Shown here: in pieces, positions 46,403 to 56,613 of the stretch
Layout of the letters: each line of letters starts with the position of its first letter
Numbering within the stretch: the stretch's first letter is position 1
Origin: Sphingomonas sp. JUb134
GTDB lineage: Bacteria; Pseudomonadota; Alphaproteobacteria; Sphingomonadales; Sphingomonadaceae
Length of the DNA stretch: 64,000 nucleotides
Direction of reading: 5' to 3'
Assembly: GCF_004341505.2 (NCBI RefSeq)
Contig: NZ_SLYP02000001.1
Location: 1,946,501-2,010,500 of the forward strand
The notes under the pieces: generated by a model
The model's database searches: none
The model's input: the letters and a program-made list of their open reading frames with translations, nothing else
What the model was told of the DNA's origin: nothing
Position numbers and translations under genes: made by a program

Positions 46403-47662
46403 ATGGGTTTCGTATCGAAGTCGGCGCTTGCCGCGGTTCTTGCTCTGGGAGCGGCAGCGCTGACGGCGGCCCCTGCCGAGGCCCAGAAAAAGAAGAAGGA
46501 AGAGGCTCCCAAGGTCCAGATCAACGACGCGTTCCGCGCCGCAGCGGTTGCGGGTGAGACGGCGGCGAAGGCGGGCGATATCGCGACCGCGAAGGCCCGC
46601 CTGGCGGAGGCGGACGCAGCCGCGACCTCCGACATCGAGAAGTTCTACGCAGCCAACCTGCGTCTGCAGGTGGCCCAGGCGTCGAAGGACAACGCCCTGC
46701 TGGCGACCGCGATCGACCAGATGATCGCGAACCCGAATACGCCGGCCGAGCAGCAGGCGACGCTGAACTACAACCGCGGCATCCTGGCGCTGAACGCCAA
46801 GGACAAGGCCGGGGCGCGGCAGTATTTCCAGCGCGCAAAGCAGCTGGGCTACAACGACCCCGAATATGATCTGCGCATGGCGAGCCTGGAGCTCGAGGGC
46901 GGCAACGTCGATCAGGGCGTTTCTGCACTCGACAAGGCGATCCAGGCGAAGGTCGCGGCCGGCCAGCCCGTGCCGAACGATTGGTACAACCTGGCGATCT
47001 CGCAGCTGTACAAGGCGAACAAGCCGGCGGAGACCGCGGCCTGGATGCGCCGCCAGCTCAAGGATTATCCGACCGCGACCAATTGGCGCAAGGCGCTGAT
47101 CCTGTTCCGCGACCGTGCGGACCAGGGCCGTGCGCTCGGTGGCTCGGCACGTCTCGACACCTTCCGCCTGATGCGGGAGACGGGCGCGCTGACCGACCAG
47201 GCCGAGTTCGGCGAATATGCGCAGCTCGCCCAGGACCTGGGCCTGCCGTATGAGACCGTGGCGGTGATCGACCAAGGCCGCGCCGCCGGCAAGATCCCGG
47301 CATCGGCCACCCAGTACAACGCGCTGAAGACCGAGGCGCAGGCCGGCATCCGTGCCGAGGGCTCGCTGTCGTCGCTCGACGCCAAGTCGCGCTCGGCAGC
47401 CAACGGCAAGCTCGCCGCCGGCACCGCCAACGCGTACCTCGCCAACGGCGATGCGGCCAAGGCGGCGGAGTTCTTCCAGCTCGCCCTGCAGAAGGGTGGC
47501 GTCGATCAGGACGAGGTCAACACCCGTCTCGGCATCGCACTCGCCAAGAGCGGCCGCCGCGAGGAAGCCAAGGCGGCCTTCGCCAAGGTGACCGGCTCAC
47601 CGCGCAACGAGCTCGCGGCCTTCTGGACGCTGTGGCTGGACTCGCCCAAGACGGCGGGCTGA
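46403..47662 (+). CDS. Secreted TPR-repeat protein
   Basis: 419 residues from the ATG at 46403 with AGGAGA upstream. The signal peptide is MGFVSKSALAAVLALGAAAL ending at AEAQ, followed by a lysine run (KKKKEE). At least five tetratricopeptide-like units are visible, for example ATLNYNRGILALNAKDKAGA, then DPEYDLRMASLELEGGNVDQ, and DEVNTRLGIALAKSGRREEA. Periplasmic scaffolding or assembly is the likely role; the partner is unknown. A strong terminator follows the stop. Confidence 0.85.
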   Translation: MGFVSKSALAAVLALGAAALTAAPAEAQKKKKEEAPKVQINDAFRAAAVAGETAAKAGDIATAKARLAEADAAATSDIEKFYAANLRLQVAQASKDNALLATAIDQMIANPNTPAEQQATLNYNRGILALNAKDKAGARQYFQRAKQLGYNDPEYDLRMASLELEGGNVDQGVSALDKAIQAKVAAGQPVPNDWYNLAISQLYKANKPAETAAWMRRQLKDYPTATNWRKALILFRDRADQGRALGGSARLDTFRLMRETGALTDQAEFGEYAQLAQDLGLPYETVAVIDQGRAAGKIPASATQYNALKTEAQAGIRAEGSLSSLDAKSRSAANGKLAAGTANAYLANGDAAKAAEFFQLALQKGGVDQDEVNTRLGIALAKSGRREEAKAAFAKVTGSPRNELAAFWTLWLDSPKTAG

Positions 47663-47669
47663 ACGAACA

Positions 47670-47700
47670 CGGGCGGCAGGTTGCCCTGCCGCCCGCTGTT
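47670..47700 (+). terminator. Intrinsic terminator after the TPR gene
   Basis: A perfect eleven-base-pair stem (CGGGCGGCAGG / CCTGCCGCCCG) with a TTGC loop, then CTGTTT, seven bases after the stop. Confidence 0.75.
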
Positions 47701-47741
47701 TCCGGAATGGAAGAAGGGCCGTGCGACTGTGTCGCGCGGCC

Positions 47742-48209
47742 CTATTCCGTTGGCACCGGGATGCCCGGCAGCTGCTTGGAAGTGCGGATCGTCAGCGAGG
47801 TCTTGACGCTGCTGACATTGTGGGCGGTCGTCAGCCGCGTGGTAAGGATGTCCTGGAACGCCTTGAGGTCGGTCGCGACGATTTTCAGGATGAAGTCGAT
47901 CTCGCCGTTGAGCATGTGGCATTCACGCACCTCGGGAATGCCGGCGACATGCGCCTCGAACGCCGCCAGGTCGCTCTCCGCCTGGCTGCGCAGGCTCACC
48001 AGCGCGAACACGGTGATGGTATAGCCCAGCTGTGCCGGGTTCAGCGCCGCGTGATAACCGCCGATCGTGCCCGACTCTTCCAATGCGCGAACCCGCCGCA
48101 GGCAGGGCGGAGCCGTCAGTCCGACACGTTCTGCGAGTTCGACATTGGTCATCCGACCGTCCTCCTGAAGCAGCGAGAGGATTTGACGGTCGATACGGTC
48201 GAGAACCAT
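47742..48209 (-). CDS. Lrp/AsnC family transcriptional regulator
   Basis: 155 residues from the ATG at 48209. The N-terminal helix-turn-helix (DRIDRQILSLLQEDGRMTN, then LAERVGLTAPPCLRRVRALE) is followed by a RAM effector-binding domain (YTITVFALVSL, PEVRECHMLNGEIDFILKI, TTAHNVSSVKTSLTIRT). Lrp-type regulators sense amino acids. It is divergent from the kinase-like gene, sharing a 143-base intergenic region, so autoregulation and control of that gene are both possible. Confidence 0.92.
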   Translation of the reverse strand: MVLDRIDRQILSLLQEDGRMTNVELAERVGLTAPPCLRRVRALEESGTIGGYHAALNPAQLGYTITVFALVSLRSQAESDLAAFEAHVAGIPEVRECHMLNGEIDFILKIVATDLKAFQDILTTRLTTAHNVSSVKTSLTIRTSKQLPGIPVPTE

Positions 48210-48352
48210 GGAAGGGGCAACTCCGGGAATCTGATACAAGGAAAAAGGATTCTGTCCGCCCCCTATAAGATAATTACACGCCAAAGCAATTGTCCCACAG
48301 TGTTACGGGCGCAAAATGTCTGTACCCGAACGGCTTTTCCGGGCGTAAGGAG
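48210..48352. promoter_or_regulatory. Shared divergent promoter region of the Lrp and kinase-like genes
   Basis: The centre (48255-48285, CCCCTATAAGATAATTACACG) is AT-rich and contains a plausible -10 (TAAGAT or GATAAT). A GTTACGGGC-type segment and an imperfect dyad lie further right. An Lrp site is expected here but I cannot define it. Confidence 0.35.
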
Positions 48353-50095
48353 ATGCGGCAGGCGCGAACGGCGCCGGGGATCAGGTGGCGCGTGCGGTTC
48401 GACGATACTCTTCAAACAGTGCTCACCACGGACCTCAGCCATCCGCAGGCACGCCAGTCCGCGTGGCGGCAACTCGTCGACCTGATCGGCCGACGCCGTG
48501 CCTCCGCCGACCCGCGCGCGATCGCGCTGCTGGCCGACATCCGCGACGCGGTACCGCAGTCGGTGCGGGCGGCGAGCGCACGTGCTCTCGTCTTCGCGAA
48601 CCCGCCGGCAACGTTGGTTCGCCTGCTGGCCGAGGACGTGCTTACCGTCGCCGCGCCCGTGCTCGCGAGCGCGCGGCTCGACACGGCGGAATGGGTGGCG
48701 CTGCTCCCCGATCTTACCCCTTCGACCCGCTCGGTGCTGCGCAACCGCCGCGACCTGCCTGCCGAAGTGGAGCGGGCGCTGGCAAGCTTCGGTCCCGCCG
48801 ACATGGTGTTGACCGACCAGAGCGCCGCGGATGCGAGCACCGCGCAGCCGGCGACCGCACTCGAGGCGCCAGCACAGCTTCCGGAGGCGGAACTGGCGCC
48901 CCTGCGGATGGCCGAGCCGGTTGAAGCTCCCATCGCCACCGTTCCGGAACCCGTGGTCGAGGCCCCGGCGGCAGTACCGGAAGGTCCGTTCCGCATCGCC
49001 GACGTCGTGGCGCGGATCAATGCCTACCAGCGCCAGGCCGACAGCAAGCCGCGTCGTCCGGCCGCGGTTCCGGGCATCGTCACCAGCTTCCGGTTCGAAA
49101 CCGACAGCCGCGGCGTGCTCTCCCGCGTCGATGGCGTGGAGCGGGGGCCGCTGCTCGGCCTTTCGCTCGCCGGCGCCGGCGAAACCGGATTGGCGCAGAT
49201 CGATGGCGTGCCCGGCGGTGCCCTTCGCCGTCGCGCGGCCTTTTCCAGCGCGCGGCTCCGGGTAGGCGGCAGCAGCGACGCGGCAGGCGACTGGCGCATC
49301 TCCGGCGTGCCGAGCTTTGATCCCGCATCGGGCCGGTTCATCGGCTACCGGGGCTCGGCACGGCGCCCGCGTTCGGACGAACGGGCGGAGCCCGCACCGA
49401 CGCCCGCGCCTTCGACCGCCGACTCGCTCCGGCAGCTGGTGCACGAACTGCGCACCCCGGCGGGCGCGATCTCCAGCTTTGCCGAGATGATCGAGGCGCA
49501 GATGCTGGGCCCGGTCCCGCCCGTCTATCGCGGGCAAGCCGGCGTGATCCGCCAGCAGGCGCGGGATCTTCTCGGCGTCATCGACGATCTCGATCTCGCC
49601 GCCCGAATCGAAGAGGACGCCCTCGATCTGCGCCCCGGCACGGTGCCGCTCGCGCCGCTGCTTGCGGAGATCGCCGGCGAGCTGGCGCCGCTTGCGGAGC
49701 TGCGCGGCGCCTCCCTGTTGGTGGAGGGCATCGACACCGTCGTGCGCGGCGACCGTCGCGCGGTGGAGCGACTGCTGTCCCGGCTGCTGGCGACCTTGGT
49801 CTCGGCAGCACGATCCGGGGAGACGATCCGCGTGGAGACGCTTGCCGGCCCCGGCGAGGCGCCGGTGCTCGCCTTCGCCCGGCCCGCTGCACTGGACGCC
49901 TATCCCGGCGACGCGCTGCTTGCGATCGACGACGAGGGCGAGGATGCCGCCCTGCTGGGCACTGGGTTCGCGATGCGCCTCGTCCGCAACCTGGCCAAGG
50001 AGCTTGGCGGCGCGCTGTTGTTCGAGCCCGGTCAATTGATCCTGCGACTGCCGTCCGCGGACACCATCCCGCTGGGGCAGGCGCACGGCGGCTGA
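48353..50095 (+). CDS. Histidine-kinase-like protein with degenerate ATP-binding domain
   Basis: 580 residues from the ATG at 48353; the longer frame upstream starts only at a TTG. The N-terminus (about 15-150) is an alpha-helical repeat region resembling DUF2336/HEAT. An acidic Ala/Pro/Glu-rich linker and a PAS-like segment (VTSFRFETDSRGVLSRVDG) follow. The HisKA box LVHELRTPAGAISSF carries His364. In the C-terminal ATPase domain the G2-type LGTGFAMRLVRNLAKELGG is recognisable, but the N-box Asn residues that bind Mg-ATP appear lost (RAVERLLSRLLATLV). It could be a pseudokinase or phosphotransfer scaffold. No response regulator is adjacent. Confidence 0.75.
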   Translation: MRQARTAPGIRWRVRFDDTLQTVLTTDLSHPQARQSAWRQLVDLIGRRRASADPRAIALLADIRDAVPQSVRAASARALVFANPPATLVRLLAEDVLTVAAPVLASARLDTAEWVALLPDLTPSTRSVLRNRRDLPAEVERALASFGPADMVLTDQSAADASTAQPATALEAPAQLPEAELAPLRMAEPVEAPIATVPEPVVEAPAAVPEGPFRIADVVARINAYQRQADSKPRRPAAVPGIVTSFRFETDSRGVLSRVDGVERGPLLGLSLAGAGETGLAQIDGVPGGALRRRAAFSSARLRVGGSSDAAGDWRISGVPSFDPASGRFIGYRGSARRPRSDERAEPAPTPAPSTADSLRQLVHELRTPAGAISSFAEMIEAQMLGPVPPVYRGQAGVIRQQARDLLGVIDDLDLAARIEEDALDLRPGTVPLAPLLAEIAGELAPLAELRGASLLVEGIDTVVRGDRRAVERLLSRLLATLVSAARSGETIRVETLAGPGEAPVLAFARPAALDAYPGDALLAIDDEGEDAALLGTGFAMRLVRNLAKELGGALLFEPGQLILRLPSADTIPLGQAHGG

Positions 50096-50109
50096 TCGTG
50101 GAGGCGCCG

Positions 50110-51099
50110 ATGGTCTTCCATCCGCCGGCGCCCGCTTCCGAGGCGCTGGTCCGGTGGCCGGATGCCTTCGGAACCCGCTTCACCCTTTTCGTCGATATCG
50201 AAGAGGAGTTCGACTGGTCTGCCGGGTTCCGCCGCGAGGGCTTCACCACCGGGGCCATGGCTGCGGTGCCCGAGGCGCACCGCCGCTTCTCCGAGCGGGG
50301 CATCGGTGTCGTCTATCTGGTGGACTATCCCATCGCGCGCGATCCAGCGGCAGTTGCGCTTCTGCAAGAGCCGCTCGCCGATGGCCGCTCGGAAATCGGT
50401 GCGCAGCTGCATCCCTGGGTGACGCCGCCGTTCGAGGAAAGGGTTAGCGTTTCCAACAGCTTCGCCGGCAATCTTGCGGAAGCGGTGGAGGCCGCCAAGC
50501 TCGACCGGCTGGGTCATACCATCAGCCGGGCATTCGGTCGACTGCCGCGCGCCTATCGCGCCGGGCGATATGGCCTAGGTCCGCATACGCTCCGTCTCCT
50601 TGCCGCCCGCGGCTATCGCGTGGACACGTCGATGCGCGCGAGGTTCGACTATTCCCGGGAAGGCGGCCCCAACTACAGCGACATCGGCAACGCGGCCTTC
50701 CGCACCGGCCCGCACGAGACGCTTCTCGAACTGCCGTTCACGACCGTGTTTACCGGCCGCGCACGCGGACGGGGGGGCGCCCTCCACAAGCGGCTCTCGT
50801 GGCTTCCCAAGGGCGGGGCACTCGCCGCGAAGCTGGGTCTCCTGAACCGTGTTCCGCTGACGCCGGAAGGGGTGTCCCGATCGGAGGCGTTGGAAGCAAT
50901 CCGGGTTTCGGTGGGAGAGGGGCTGCGACTCCTGAACTTCGCCTTTCACTCGCCCTCGCTGGCGCCGGGGAACACCCCGTACGTCCGTGACGCGGCCGAT
51001 CTCCAGCGCTTCTGGGCATGGTGGGAAGGCGTCCTGGACCTGCTCGATCGCTTGGGTGTCCGCCCCGCCACGCTCGACGAGGTGCTGCAGGCTGCATAG
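50110..51099 (+). CDS. Polysaccharide deacetylase family protein (WalW-like)
   Basis: 329 residues. The ATG at 50110 has GGAGG five bases upstream; a GTG at 50098 is an alternative. The fold matches the NodB-related subgroup: TLFVDIEEEFDW at the N-terminus (metal-binding Asp/Glu), EIGAQLHPWVTPPF with the His ligand, RAYRAGRYGLGPHTLRLLA and FHSPSLAPG. The gene follows the kinase-like gene by 14 bases, so they share a transcript. A cell-surface glycan substrate is likely but not identifiable. No signal peptide was seen. Confidence 0.85.
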   Translation: MVFHPPAPASEALVRWPDAFGTRFTLFVDIEEEFDWSAGFRREGFTTGAMAAVPEAHRRFSERGIGVVYLVDYPIARDPAAVALLQEPLADGRSEIGAQLHPWVTPPFEERVSVSNSFAGNLAEAVEAAKLDRLGHTISRAFGRLPRAYRAGRYGLGPHTLRLLAARGYRVDTSMRARFDYSREGGPNYSDIGNAAFRTGPHETLLELPFTTVFTGRARGRGGALHKRLSWLPKGGALAAKLGLLNRVPLTPEGVSRSEALEAIRVSVGEGLRLLNFAFHSPSLAPGNTPYVRDAADLQRFWAWWEGVLDLLDRLGVRPATLDEVLQAA

Positions 51100-51145
51100 C
51101 CCGCTTGCAGGAAAGCCCCGGCCTCCGCTATCGCAGCCCCGCTGG

Positions 51146-51221
51146 GGGCCTGTAGCTCAATGGTTAGAGCTGGCCGCTCATAACGGCTAGGTTGCGGGTT
51201 CGAGTCCTGCCGGGCCCACCA
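51146..51221 (+). tRNA. tRNA with CAU anticodon, most likely tRNA-Ile2 (lysidine-modified)
   Basis: 76 nucleotides with encoded CCA. The acceptor stem GGGCCUG pairs with CGGGCCC (one U-G), the D-arm has AGCTCAATGGTTAGAGCT, and the anticodon loop is CUCAUAA. The arm GGCCGCUCAUAACGGCU resembles the minor isoleucine tRNA more than elongator or initiator methionine tRNA. Elongator tRNA-Met is the alternative. Confidence 0.85.
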
Positions 51222-51353
51222 GCGCCTCTCCCAGTGAACGGGACCCTCGATCCCAACGGCTCGACCAGGCTTGCCAGCGGCCCGTGGCCCGGGCCTGCGG
51301 CCGGGGCGGAACGCTGCGCTTCGGCCGCCGTTTGGAGGACGAGGAGATCGCCC

Positions 51354-51743
51354 ATGAACGACACCGGACCCTTCGACCGGGATCACCCGCATGTAGATCC
51401 GCAGCGGACCGAGCCCAAGAACGCCTTTGATCGCAGCGACGGCGCTTCGGGGCAGGAGTACACGCCCGAGCGAGCGCTGGCGGAATATGGCGACAGTCCC
51501 GTTGCGCCCGTCCACCAGAGCGGCCTGCCGCAGGGCGACGCCGTTGCGCCCGAGGGGCAAGACCTCCCGCCCGACAATGGCAGCCGGGCCTGGATCAACC
51601 AGAAGACGGGCGAGGTGCACGGCAGCGGCGCAGGCGCTGGCGGCGGCAATCCGGGCGAGGACTATGACAGCGACCGCCAGGGCGGCTCCGGCTATCCGCT
51701 GACCGGATCCGAACAGGACGGGAAGGGGCAGGCTCCGGGCTGA
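51354..51743 (+). CDS. Hydrophilic hypothetical protein
   Basis: 129 residues starting MNDTGPFDRDHPHVDPQRTE, with a GAGGAG ribosome-binding site. It is rich in Gly, Asp, Pro and Gln with almost no hydrophobic residues, so it is predicted to be disordered. NGSRAWINQKTGEVHGSG is the only segment that looks structured. It belongs to the same compositional class as the small proteins at 21389 and 59991. A desiccation/stress role is possible but unsupported. Confidence 0.65.
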   Translation: MNDTGPFDRDHPHVDPQRTEPKNAFDRSDGASGQEYTPERALAEYGDSPVAPVHQSGLPQGDAVAPEGQDLPPDNGSRAWINQKTGEVHGSGAGAGGGNPGEDYDSDRQGGSGYPLTGSEQDGKGQAPG

Positions 51744-51811
51744 GCCGACCAAGCCGGGTAAGATCGAGGCACAGCCCGCGCTCGAGCGTGCAGTCGACCA
51801 ATGGCGCAGAC

Positions 51812-51889
<78 letters not shown>

Positions 51890-52129
51890 ACGCCGGCTTG
51901 CCCTTAGGCTTACCCCCCGCACCGGGGCAAGCGGCAATATCGCTCGCGGCAAGATAAGGCAGAACGGGGCAAGACTGCGCGCTAGGAATCCCGGAATAGT
52001 CCCGCAGGGAACGAGACGCTCGCCGGAGGTTCGCCACCTTCCCCCGGACCAGGAGTAGCCGCAGCCCAGCGGGAGCGTGCATCCGTGACGGGCAGGCGCG
52101 CTGCCCCTCTCTCGCGCAGGCAAAAGAAA

Positions 52130-52155
52130 AGGGCGCCCCGTTGCCGGGACGCCCC
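52130..52155 (-). terminator. Intrinsic terminator of the small lipoprotein gene
   Basis: Read on the minus strand: GGGGCGTCCCGG, loop CAA, CGGGGCGCCC, then TTTTCTTTT. The stem has one mismatch. It lies about 40 bases after the lipoprotein stop. Confidence 0.8.
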
Positions 52156-52195
52156 TTCTAACCGGTCCGTCCGGATGAACCGGACGGGCGTCGGA

Positions 52196-52444
52196 TCACA
52201 TGGCGTTGGTTTCGCCCGCGTCCTCGACGTTGTCGGCTGCCTCGTGCAGGTTGTCAGCCTGGTTCTCGAGAGCGGCTTCCGAACCCTCGGTGGTGGCGTT
52301 GTCGGCCATGTCTTCCATGTTGTCGGCCATCATCTCGAGGTTGTCCGCCTGCGCGTCAGCCGCGTTTTCAGCCGGAGTGTTCGAACCGCAGGCCGTGAGC
52401 GACAGCAGGCCGGCGGCAGCAGCGACAAGAACGATCTTCTTCAT
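52196..52444 (-). CDS. Small acidic lipoprotein
   Basis: 82 residues starting MKKIVLVAAAAGLLSLTAC, lipobox LTAC (Cys19 lipidated), with GGGAG seven bases before the ATG at 52444. The mature part is a strongly acidic helix with a repeating ADNxE/ADNM pattern (QADNLEMMADNMEDMADNA and later NQADNLHEAADNVEDA), suggesting an amphipathic or coiled-coil rod as in small outer-membrane lipoproteins such as Lpp or entericidin relatives. Function unknown. It is monocistronic with its own terminator. Confidence 0.82.
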   Translation of the reverse strand: MKKIVLVAAAAGLLSLTACGSNTPAENAADAQADNLEMMADNMEDMADNATTEGSEAALENQADNLHEAADNVEDAGETNAM

Positions 52445-52578
52445 TCGGGTGCTCCCAAGCAATCCAAAGTTCGCGGCCGGCCCGTCGCCGTCGCGAGGCT
52501 GCCGCAATAACGTTCGCGTCTGCGGCGTCAATCCCGCAAATTCATCCGCGTGTCATCATCGCGGCATTGTTGTGGCAC

Positions 52579-53964
52579 TCAGTGGCCCGCAGCAGGGCGC
52601 GTGACTGCCCCGATTTCCTCCGGCGCATCCGCCACCACGGCCAGCATCGCCGTCCATGCAGCGACATTCTGCTGCAACTGCGCACGATCGATCTTGTCGA
52701 GCGTGTCGTCGGGCGTGTGGTGATAGTCGAAGTAGCGGGTGCCGTCCTGGCTGAGGTCCACGGCGGCAACGCCCTGGGCGAGCGTCGGCGCGATGTCGGT
52801 GCCGTCGCCGGCCACCGCATTGCCGCGGGTGATGCCGAGCGGCGCGAGTGCTGTCTGCAGCCGGTCGGCGACCGCGGTTGCGCTGGCAGGAAGGGCGGTG
52901 TCGAACTTCCACACCCTGTCGGCGCCGAAGTCCGATTCGGCTGCCAGCGCGTGCCGTTCGCCCGCGTGCGCCTTTGCATAGGCGATGCCGCCGAAGCCGC
53001 CGACTTCTTCCGCACCGAACCACACCACCCGGATCGTGCGCCGCGGCCGGCCGGCCGCCATGATGCGCTTGGCGGCGGCAGCCGTGATCGCGACGCCGCT
53101 CGCGTCGTCGATTGCGCCGGTGCCCAGGTCCCAGCTGTCGAGATGGCCGCCGATCAGGACCACGCCCGCCTTCGGGTCTCGGCCGGGTACCTCGGCGATG
53201 ACGTTGCCGGACTCGCGCGTGCCGATCTGCCGCGGGGTGAGCAGCAGCTTCACGCGCACGGGCTTGCCGCGTTCGAGCACGCGCTCCAGCTGCTCCGCAT
53301 CCGGAAGCGAGAGCGCGGCGGCCGGGATCGGCGCCACGCCTTCGGGGAAGTTGGTGACGCCGGTGTGCGGGTTGCGGTGATAGTCGGTGCCGATCGAGCG
53401 GATCAGGATCGCGGCCGCGCCCTTGCGGGAAGCGATCGCCGGGCCCGCGCGGCGGACCTGGCCGAACGGGCCGTAGCTCGATCCGTCCTGCGCCGCGTGC
53501 ATCGCATGGCTGACGAAGACGATCTTCCCCGTGACGCTTGCGGCGGGTGCTGCTTCCAGGTCGGCGAGGGTCGGGAAATAGACCACTTCCCCTTCCACGC
53601 CGTCCGCCGGGGTCGCGCCCGAGTTGCCGAGGGCGGCGAGGTGGAGCTGCTGGGGGAAGGGGGCGACGATTGACGCCTTCTCCTCGCCGCGTACCCAGAC
53701 CGGCATCTGATAGGGTTCGATGCGGACGTTGCTGAAGCCCAGCGCCTTGAGCTTGGCTACCGCCCAGGTGCGCGCCCGGGCTTCGTCGTCGGTGCCGGCG
53801 AGGCGCGGCCCGATCTCGGTGGTGAGCCCTTCGGTGATGTCCCAGGCGATCTCGTCCTTCAGCGCGGCGTCGCGCAGCTTCGCGACCTGGGCGGGGGACA
53901 TCTGCGCCATCGCAGGCAGCGGCAGGGCGAGGGCGGCGAGCAGAAGGGCAGGCTTGAGCGGCAT
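52579..53964 (-). CDS. Secreted M28 family metallopeptidase
   Basis: 461 residues from the ATG at 53964. The signal peptide is LLLAALALPLPAMA. A PA insert domain (about 130-240) is followed by the zinc peptidase core: GGHLDSWDLGTGAIDDASG (H and D ligands with the GAIDDASG block), WFGAEEVGGFGG (catalytic Glu and Glu ligand), AESDFGADR and HHTPDDTLDKID (final His). This is the aminopeptidase/carboxypeptidase-Q-like organisation. It would act in the periplasm on short peptides. The long upstream open frame is antisense to ettA. Confidence 0.93.
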   Translation of the reverse strand: MPLKPALLLAALALPLPAMAQMSPAQVAKLRDAALKDEIAWDITEGLTTEIGPRLAGTDDEARARTWAVAKLKALGFSNVRIEPYQMPVWVRGEEKASIVAPFPQQLHLAALGNSGATPADGVEGEVVYFPTLADLEAAPAASVTGKIVFVSHAMHAAQDGSSYGPFGQVRRAGPAIASRKGAAAILIRSIGTDYHRNPHTGVTNFPEGVAPIPAAALSLPDAEQLERVLERGKPVRVKLLLTPRQIGTRESGNVIAEVPGRDPKAGVVLIGGHLDSWDLGTGAIDDASGVAITAAAAKRIMAAGRPRRTIRVVWFGAEEVGGFGGIAYAKAHAGERHALAAESDFGADRVWKFDTALPASATAVADRLQTALAPLGITRGNAVAGDGTDIAPTLAQGVAAVDLSQDGTRYFDYHHTPDDTLDKIDRAQLQQNVAAWTAMLAVVADAPEEIGAVTRPAAGH

Positions 53965-54135
53965 GGGCGTTCCGTCATGGGAGTGGCACGGGAAGCGGAC
54001 GCCCCCCGCGGCCATGATGCGGCGCAGCCCGTTCGGGCGCAAGTCGCCCGCCCCCGCGTTGCCAATCGCGCCTCGCATCGCTATGTCCCGGTGCGAAAAT
54101 CCCAGACCTGTAGACCCGCTTTTTTGGAGACCCCT

Positions 54136-55815
<1,680 letters not shown>

Positions 55816-55839
55816 TCGCGTCCTTCTGAACATTCGGGA

Positions 55840-55872
55840 GGGGCGGGCGGCCAGGTGCCACCCGCCCCTTTT
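55840..55872 (+). terminator. Intrinsic terminator after ettA
   Basis: Stem GGGGCGGG / CCCGCCCC with a 13-base loop, directly followed by TTTT, 25 bases after the ettA stop. Confidence 0.8.
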
Positions 55873-55933
55873 GCTTGCCTGGCGGGCGCGGGCAGCGGGT
55901 CCCAAAGCCGGCGATCAGACGTTAGGGTGGCCT

Positions 55934-56587
55934 ATGCGTTCGATTCTTGGCCTCGCTCTTGCCGCCCCGCTGTTCTTCCTCGCCACTCCCGCACTGCCGC
56001 AGGCGAAGCCGGCGCCGGGCACTATCCGCGTACGACTGGTGACTTCGGCCGGGCCGATCGTGCTCGCGCTGGACGGAAAACGCGCGCCGAAGACCACCGC
56101 AAACTTCCTGAAGTACGTCGACGATGGCCGGCTCGACGGCACCAAATTCTACCGTTCCGCGCCCCGCAAGAGCGATCCGAAGCACGGCTTCATCCAGGGC
56201 GGGGTGGGGACCGACGCGCGGCGGACCTTGAGCCCGGTCGTGCTGGAGCCCACCGACAAGACCGGCATCCGGCATCTCGACGGTGTCGTGTCGATGGCGC
56301 ACGCCGCCGACCGGAATTCCGCCACGGGTAATTTCTCGATCATGGTGGGGCCGAACCCGTCGCTAGACGCACGCGGCAGCTATCGCGGCTATGCAGCTTT
56401 CGGCCGCGTGGTGAGCGGCATGGACATCGTCCGCAAGATTCTGGCGCTACCGACCTGCTGCGGACGCGAGGCGATGAAGGGGCAGATGATCGTCAAGCCC
56501 GTGCAGATCCTGCGAGCCCAGCGCCTCGACGGGGTTCCCAAGCCCACGGGGTTGAGCAAGCCCTGGCTGCTCAACATCCGCCGCTAG
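55934..56587 (+). CDS. Secreted cyclophilin-type peptidylprolyl isomerase
   Basis: 217 residues with a signal peptide (LGLALAAPLFFLATPALPQA). Core blocks are VTSAGPIVLALDGKRAPKTT, NFLKYVDDGRLDGTKFYR, HGFIQGGV, GVVSMAHAADRNSATGNFSI and YRGYAAFGRVVSGMDIVR, which match bacterial periplasmic cyclophilins with some active-site variation (the canonical FHR is FYR). The TAG stop is formed by the TA target duplication plus the first base of the adjoining IS630-type element; the uninterrupted sequence would also give TAG, so the product is unchanged. Confidence 0.92.
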   Translation: MRSILGLALAAPLFFLATPALPQAKPAPGTIRVRLVTSAGPIVLALDGKRAPKTTANFLKYVDDGRLDGTKFYRSAPRKSDPKHGFIQGGVGTDARRTLSPVVLEPTDKTGIRHLDGVVSMAHAADRNSATGNFSIMVGPNPSLDARGSYRGYAAFGRVVSGMDIVRKILALPTCCGREAMKGQMIVKPVQILRAQRLDGVPKPTGLSKPWLLNIRR

Positions 56588-56613
56588 TCACCTGAATCTA
56601 AAGTTCGCCGCAT
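56587..56613. repeat. IS630 left terminal inverted repeat
   Basis: Begins GTCACCTGAATCTAAAGT. Pairs with the reverse complement of the right end, with six mismatches over 27 positions. Confidence 0.85.
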
